A DNA stretch of 64,000 bases, from positions 62,001-126,000 of the forward strand of contig NZ_MAUE01000026.1 in the NCBI RefSeq assembly GCF_001702265.1, read 5' to 3'. How positions within the stretch are numbered: position 1 is the stretch's first letter; every line of letters begins with the position of its first letter. The translations under genes were made by a program, and so were the position numbers. Below the pieces are notes generated by a model. That model saw only the letters and a list, made by a program, of their open reading frames with translations, was not told the DNA's origin and did no database searches. The DNA comes from Pseudomonas aylmerensis (GTDB lineage: Bacteria; Pseudomonadota; Gammaproteobacteria; Pseudomonadales; Pseudomonadaceae). Below, in pieces: positions 59,519 through 64,000 of this stretch.

Positions 59519-61750
59519 TCAACTGAAGGTATAGCGGCTCAAGGGCAGGCTGCGGATGCGCTGGCCGGTCAAATGTGCGACCGCATTGGCCACGGCTGGC
59601 GCCACTGCCGGCAACGGGGGTTCGCCGATACCGCCCATTTTTTCGCCGCTCTCGACAATCCGTACATGCACCTGCGCCATCCGCGACGGCGGCAGGATCG
59701 GGTACAGGTCGTAGTTGCGCGCCCGTGGCTTGCCGTCCACGTACACCGCTTCCTCCAGCAGGGTCTGCGACAAGCCCAGGGCCACCGCGCCATTGACTTG
59801 CGCCTCGATGATCGCCGGGTTGACGATGCTGCCGGGGTCGATGGCTTCCCAGATGTGATGCACCTTGACCTGGCCCTGGTCGATCGACACTTCGGCGACC
59901 ACCGCCGCATGCGAGCCGAACGGCGAGGCCATGGCCACGCCACGCGCGCGCCGGGTGCCATCTTCGGCGGTGTAGGGCCCGCGCTTCCAGCCACCGGACA
60001 GCTCGCCCACCGCCTGCAGCAACGTGGTCAGCCGCGGGTTGTCACGCAGCAGGTGCAGGCGTAATTCGTACGGGTCGTGACCGCCCTTGTCCGCCAGTTC
60101 ATCGAGGAATGCTTCATAGAAAAAGTCGTTCAGCGAATTGCCCACCGAACGCCAATAGCCCAGCATCACCGGGCCTTTCACGTAGATCTGCGCGATGCGC
60201 TTGTTGGGAATCGCATAGGCCTTGCCCGACAGCCCTTCCAACGCGGTAGGGTCGATCTTGTCACCCTGTTTGCCGGCCAGGCCTTCGGTCGGGCCCTCGG
60301 TGGCGCTTACCGCTTCAAGCGCCAGCGGCAGGCCTTGGTCATCCAGAGCCGCGCGGAACTTGACCACCGCGACCGGGCGCAACACATCGCGCAGGAATTC
60401 TTCCTCGCGGCTCCAGATCAGCTTGACCGGCCGACCGACCGCCTTGGCCAAGGTGATGGCCTGCGGATAAGGGTTGGCCGATTCATACAGGAAGTGCCGG
60501 CCAAAAAAACCGCCCAGCAGCGGCGAGTGCAGGGTGATCTGCGCAAGGTCGAGGCCGGTGCGCTTGGCGATGTCGGCGCGAAACATATCCGGCGCCTGGT
60601 TGGGCAGCCAGACCTCCAGTGAACCATCGGCGTTGAAGCGCGCCAGGGCGGACGGCGGCTCCAGCTGGGCATGGTTGACGTACTGGTTGTGGTAGGTGGC
60701 CTCAATGCGGGTCTTGCCATTGGCGAGTGCGGCGGCCACGTCGCCTTCGTTCTCGTCATCGCGCGACGGGCCTTGCTGCGTGGCGAGAAAGTCACGGTGC
60801 TTGTCGCTGGAAAAATTCGCCGGCATCACGCGCAGGCTCGAATCGGCGGCAGCTTCTTGCCAATCGACCTGGATCGCCTCGACTGCGCGCTTGGCGTGCC
60901 ACCAACGTTCGGCTACCACTGCCACCGCGCCGGGCAGCGTGTGGACGGAGTGCACGCCTTTCATGCCTTCGACCTGCGCCTGATTGCGCAGGCTGCCGAC
61001 GGTCATGCCCAGGCGCGGCGCATGTTGCACGGCGGCGTGAAGCATGCCGTCGACCTTCAAGTCGATGCTGTACTGCGCCTTGCCGGTGGATTTGTCGTAG
61101 GCATCCAGGCGTTTCACCGGCTTGCCGATCCAGCGGAACTGGCTCGGATCGCGCAGGGTGATGCTGGCGGGGTCGGGCACCGGCATGTCCAGCGCGCGGC
61201 CAGCCAGCTCGCCGTAGCCCAGCGAACGCCCGGAGGCGGCATGTACCACGCGGCCCGGTTGGGTAGTCAGTTCGGCGACCGGCACACCCAACTGCTGGGC
61301 GCCGGCCTGCAGCAGCATGGCGCGGGCGAGGGCGCCCAGGCGGCGCATGGTCGGGTAGCTCATGCGCACCGACATACTGCCGCCGGTGATGCGCATGCCG
61401 TTTTCCATCACCACATAGGCTTCGCCAGGCGGGGCGGCTTCGACGATAAAGGTGGCGGGGTCGGCGTCGAGTTCTTCGCCAACAATCTGCGCCATGGCGG
61501 TGTGAGTGCCTTGGCCGCCTTCCATGAAGGGGCTGAGCAGGCGCACGCTGCCGTCCGGACGAATTTCCAGAAACGCCGGCACTTGGGTACCGCGCTCGGC
61601 CGGCGTGGCCGCTTGCACCCTGGCCGAGCCCAGCGGCAGGCCAAAGCCGATCACCAGCGCACCCACTGCCGTGCCCACCAGAAAGTGCCGACGCGACAGG
61701 TTGACCGGCTCGCCCAGCGGCAGCTCGAGCATTTTATTGCGCGTATTCAT
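59519..61750 (-). CDS. Molybdenum-cofactor oxidoreductase large subunit (IorB-like)
   Basis: A 743-residue large subunit of the isoquinoline-1-oxidoreductase / xanthine dehydrogenase family. A twin-arginine signal SRRHFLVGTAVGALVIGFG at ~19-37 shows export of a folded cofactor enzyme. VKRLDAYDKSTGKAQYSIDL, GGFFGRHF and the C-terminal GGIGEPPLPAVAPAVANAV are family segments. ATG 61750 is chosen because it overlaps the small-subunit stop; the frame extends to 61921 through that gene. With the [2Fe-2S] subunit and cytochrome c it would hydroxylate an N-heterocycle or oxidise an aldehyde in the periplasm. Confidence 0.9.
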   Translation of the reverse strand: MNTRNKMLELPLGEPVNLSRRHFLVGTAVGALVIGFGLPLGSARVQAATPAERGTQVPAFLEIRPDGSVRLLSPFMEGGQGTHTAMAQIVGEELDADPATFIVEAAPPGEAYVVMENGMRITGGSMSVRMSYPTMRRLGALARAMLLQAGAQQLGVPVAELTTQPGRVVHAASGRSLGYGELAGRALDMPVPDPASITLRDPSQFRWIGKPVKRLDAYDKSTGKAQYSIDLKVDGMLHAAVQHAPRLGMTVGSLRNQAQVEGMKGVHSVHTLPGAVAVVAERWWHAKRAVEAIQVDWQEAAADSSLRVMPANFSSDKHRDFLATQQGPSRDDENEGDVAAALANGKTRIEATYHNQYVNHAQLEPPSALARFNADGSLEVWLPNQAPDMFRADIAKRTGLDLAQITLHSPLLGGFFGRHFLYESANPYPQAITLAKAVGRPVKLIWSREEEFLRDVLRPVAVVKFRAALDDQGLPLALEAVSATEGPTEGLAGKQGDKIDPTALEGLSGKAYAIPNKRIAQIYVKGPVMLGYWRSVGNSLNDFFYEAFLDELADKGGHDPYELRLHLLRDNPRLTTLLQAVGELSGGWKRGPYTAEDGTRRARGVAMASPFGSHAAVVAEVSIDQGQVKVHHIWEAIDPGSIVNPAIIEAQVNGAVALGLSQTLLEEAVYVDGKPRARNYDLYPILPPSRMAQVHVRIVESGEKMGGIGEPPLPAVAPAVANAVAHLTGQRIRSLPLSRYTFS

Positions 61751-62205
61751 CAGGCGCTCTCCGGCTTGGCCAGCGCCTGCATGGCGCTGTGGATAGCGTT
61801 GTAGGTGCCGCAGCGGCACAGGTTGATCATCGCCGCTTCGATCTGCGCATCGCTGGGGGCGGGGGTGTGCTTGAGCAGCGCGGTGGCTGCCACCACCTGC
61901 CCGGACTGGCAATAACCGCATTGCGCGACCTGATACTCGACCCAGGTGGCGACCACGCGCTTGCCCACTTCATCGTCCTCGATCGCCTCAATGGTGGTGA
62001 CCTCACGGCCTACCACCCCAGCCACCGGCGTGACGCAACTGCGCACTACATTGCCGTCCACCAGCACCGAACAGGCGCCGCATTGCGCCAGGCCGCAGCC
62101 GTACTTGGTGCCGGTCAGCCCCAGGTCATCGCGAATCACCCACAGCAAGGGGGTGTCCGCGTCGGCATCGACCTGATAGGTCTTCTGGTTGATTCGCAAT
62201 TCCAT
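61750..62205 (-). CDS. [2Fe-2S] small subunit of molybdenum oxidoreductase (IorA-like)
   Basis: A 151-residue iron-sulfur protein. The plant-type ferredoxin cluster cysteines are C37, C42, C45 and C57 (GCGLAQCGAC, RSC). The second cluster is formed by C96, C99, C130 and C132 (QCGYCQSGQ, LCRCG). It passes electrons from the Mo site of the large subunit to cytochrome c. It is the first gene of the iorA-iorB-cytochrome operon and overlaps iorB by 1 bp. It has no signal and would be exported with the Tat-bearing partner. Confidence 0.93.
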   Translation of the reverse strand: MELRINQKTYQVDADADTPLLWVIRDDLGLTGTKYGCGLAQCGACSVLVDGNVVRSCVTPVAGVVGREVTTIEAIEDDEVGKRVVATWVEYQVAQCGYCQSGQVVAATALLKHTPAPSDAQIEAAMINLCRCGTYNAIHSAMQALAKPESA

Positions 62206-62440
62206 GATTCACCTGCTGATCGACGGTAGTGGCGGCCTTTTTGGGATGGCCGCTCATTGTCGAACTCTAGACCACCGCGCAAGGGGCCAGGTATCCGATG
62301 GTCGATAAATCGGAGGATCAGGCAAGTAATCAACAGGAATAGACAAAAGGCCGGGCGGCCGCTGCATGACCGCCACAGCGTTGACGATGTTAAATTGCCA
62401 CCTTACCATCCCTGCCCTTTATTTCAGGGGTATCAACGAC

Positions 62441-63430
62441 ATGTACGTCAGGCACTCACGGATTCAGCACGGCGTAGGTCAAGGCTCGTTTCATTCGGCA
62501 ACGGTCGAATTTTCAGCGACCGGGCGGCACCGGTTTGACTACGTCTTCGACTGCGGCGCATTGAAATACGCGAAGCTATCCCCGGAGTTCCAGTACGCGT
62601 TGAAACGGGTTTCTTTGACGAAGCGGGCGCCGGGTGGGAATAAGGCGGTTCTTGACCTGATGGTCCTGTCTCACTTTGACGCCGATCATATGAACGGTGC
62701 GCAGAGCCTGGTGAAACGCTATGCGGTGGACCGTATTGTCCTGCCTTATCTGGGTGTCGAGGAGTTGGCACTGATCATTGCCAGCCAGGCCGACGCCATT
62801 GATAAGGATACTCTCAAGGAGTTGCACGGCCTGGCCAATGGGGTTGGCAAGCTCTGGAAGCGTCCCGTCACCATGGTGAAAACCGGCCCTCGAAAGACCG
62901 AGGAGCGCGTATTTTCCGATGATCCTCAACGGGAGCCACCAGACGCCGAGCGGTCTGAGCCGCCGCGGACGCAAGAGTTTCCACACCCTGTGTCGGTGGT
63001 CTTGGAAAGCACCGGTGCTGCGCCCGGCACGGTCATGCTCGATGAAGATAATCTGGTCGTCGGTTCCTCCTCGGCAGGACGCCATGACACCTGGAAGCTC
63101 CGTTTCTGGAACCGTGGGCTGCATGCGACGTTGGGCGAGCCGGGCATCTGGCAGGACTTTGAACGGCACTACAAACGCGAGCTTCCCCAGACTCAAACCG
63201 TAGTGGTCCCGCACCATGGCGCAGCGCCTAATGCAGGTGCGCGTTTTTATAACCCCGGGTTGAATCACCGCCCTCGCGTGAACGCGGTCATTTCTTACGC
63301 AGTGCGCAACAGCCATGGGCATCCGCACCCGTCGGTTCTGGCAGACATCGCCTATGCCGGTGGCCGCCTGTTGCGTGTCACCGATGACACCCGGCTGGGG
63401 TATCAGGAAATCTACCTCTTCAGGCCCTGA
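62441..63430 (+). CDS. Metallo-beta-lactamase-fold hydrolase (ComEC-like)
   Basis: A 329-residue MBL-fold protein. The metal motif SHFDADHMNG gives H78, D80, D82 and H83, and VVVPHHGAAPN carries the later ligand His. The opening QHGVGQGSFHSATVEF and FDYVFDCGA resemble ComEC-type nuclease domains and stand-alone MBL proteins. No membrane segments or signal. ATG 62441 with AGGGG 10 bp upstream is preferred; the frame is open from 62366. It stands alone: the IorA gene is divergent and the next gene convergent. Possible nuclease or cyclic-nucleotide hydrolase; some relatives occur in defence loci, which is not shown here. Confidence 0.8.
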   Translation: MYVRHSRIQHGVGQGSFHSATVEFSATGRHRFDYVFDCGALKYAKLSPEFQYALKRVSLTKRAPGGNKAVLDLMVLSHFDADHMNGAQSLVKRYAVDRIVLPYLGVEELALIIASQADAIDKDTLKELHGLANGVGKLWKRPVTMVKTGPRKTEERVFSDDPQREPPDAERSEPPRTQEFPHPVSVVLESTGAAPGTVMLDEDNLVVGSSSAGRHDTWKLRFWNRGLHATLGEPGIWQDFERHYKRELPQTQTVVVPHHGAAPNAGARFYNPGLNHRPRVNAVISYAVRNSHGHPHPSVLADIAYAGGRLLRVTDDTRLGYQEIYLFRP

Positions 63431-63535
63431 CGGCGACAAACCCAGCCTCTCGACCTGACTGAACGATGATCCTCACGCCTGCTCACTCACCCGGTAACAC
63501 CTTGACGGGCTACCGGGCGTGTTCAGGCGCGTGGA

Positions 63536-64000
63536 CTACGACTCCACCGTCGGCCGCACAAAGTCCTCCTCGAAGTGCTCCTGCTCACCCCGCGTTTCAC
63601 TCTGGCGCCGCAGCACTTCCATCTGGCGCAATTCCACCCGGCGAATCTTGCCGGAGATGGTCTTGGGCAATTCGCTGACAAACTCGATCCGCCGCACGCG
63701 CTTGTACGGCGCCAGGTGTTCGCGGGCGAAGGCGAGGATGTGCTGCGCCAACTCGGCGCTGCCGGGGGCGTCGTGGGCGAGGATCAGGAAGGCCTTTGGC
63801 ACCGCCAGGCGCAGCGGGTCCGGGCTGGGTACCACGGCGACTTCCATCACCGCCGGGTGCTCGATCAGCGCGCTTTCCAGTTCGAAGGGGCTGATGCGGT
63901 AGTCGGACGCCTTGAACACGTCGTCGGCGCGCCCGACAAACGTGATGTAGCCGTCGGCGTCGATCTGCGCAGTATCGCCGGTGCGGTAGTAGCCGTCGCG
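63536..64000 (-). CDS. AMP-forming acyl-CoA synthetase, partial (5' end outside window)
   Basis: The frame is open from base 64000 to a stop at 63536 (154 codons), so only the C-terminal part is present. YRTGDTAQIDADGYITFVGR and DDVFKASDYRISPFELES are the A8 hinge region; PKTISGKIRR holds the catalytic lysine of adenylation. It resembles medium-chain/acetyl-CoA synthetases. The stop is 106 bp from the convergent MBL gene. The substrate is decided by the missing N-terminal part. Confidence 0.9.
   Translation of the reverse strand, partial: RDGYYRTGDTAQIDADGYITFVGRADDVFKASDYRISPFELESALIEHPAVMEVAVVPSPDPLRLAVPKAFLILAHDAPGSAELAQHILAFAREHLAPYKRVRRIEFVSELPKTISGKIRRVELRQMEVLRRQSETRGEQEHFEEDFVRPTVES

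Noticed and set aside
1..64000. CRISPR arrays, insertion sequences, integrases, tRNA or rRNA genes
   Set aside because: No direct-repeat arrays, transposase or integrase motifs, or cloverleaf-like sequences were noticed on either strand.

Overview
The window is about 62-65% GC and densely coded. It looks like accessory chromosome from a fluorescent Pseudomonas. The evidence is the many LysR regulators, AcrB/MexF-type RND efflux, ribose-type (CUT2) ABC sugar importers, an OprB porin, short GC hairpins of REP type between operons, and short or ATGA-type gene overlaps. There are no rRNA, tRNA, CRISPR, IS or phage genes. Species is an inference; no marker gene is present.

Layout. 0-3.2 kb: a partial GAF-GGDEF protein that runs off the left edge (-), then a PAS-PAS hybrid histidine kinase (+). 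3.3-14.1 kb, catabolic cluster 1: FGGY sugar kinase, a LysR regulator, then a co-directional operon of flavin reductase, CUT2 permease, binding protein, ATPase, SDR, luciferase-like monooxygenase and a two-subunit (split) transketolase, closed by a clear terminator. 14.2-24.3 kb: small-molecule redox genes with three similar LysR regulators, including NAD-epimerase, SDR, a second luciferase-like enzyme, an exported DJ-1/PfpI protein, a cupin / yellow-like / SRPBCC mini-operon and a zinc alcohol dehydrogenase. 24.5-30.3 kb: a tripartite RND efflux operon. 30.3-48.2 kb, catabolic cluster 2: MHS-type MFS importer, a second split transketolase closely resembling the first, two GldA-like dehydrogenases, an Fe-alcohol dehydrogenase, SDR, AroE-like and GMC oxidoreductases, an OprB porin, an aldehyde dehydrogenase, a second CUT2 importer and a GntR/FadR regulator. 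48.2-51.7 kb: quinone-oxidoreductase-like protein and a second hybrid kinase. 51.9-57.1 kb: a pstSCAB operon behind a PHO box, followed by a degenerate Fic-like gene and a HAD gene. 57.2-57.8 kb: BrnT/BrnA toxin-antitoxin in which the toxin is broken by a stop codon. 58.2-62.2 kb: an IorA/IorB/cytochrome c molybdenum dehydrogenase operon. 62.4-64 kb: a ComEC-like metallo-beta-lactamase-fold protein and the C-terminal part of an acyl-CoA synthetase.

The most interesting part is cluster 2. Four near-identical palindromes (consensus ATGATATATCAT) lie in three intergenic regions. Each overlaps the -10 of a plausible sigma-70 promoter, in front of the gldA-transketolase-MFS operon, the GMC-AroE-SDR operon, the gldA2-to-ABC operon, and gntR itself. 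Some 16 genes therefore appear to form one GntR-repressed regulon. Clusters 1 and 2 each pair a CUT2 importer with a dedicated split transketolase. This resembles in logic the known apulose-4-phosphate transketolase (AptAB) route, but the gene sets do not match it. The substrates are unknown and may be novel.
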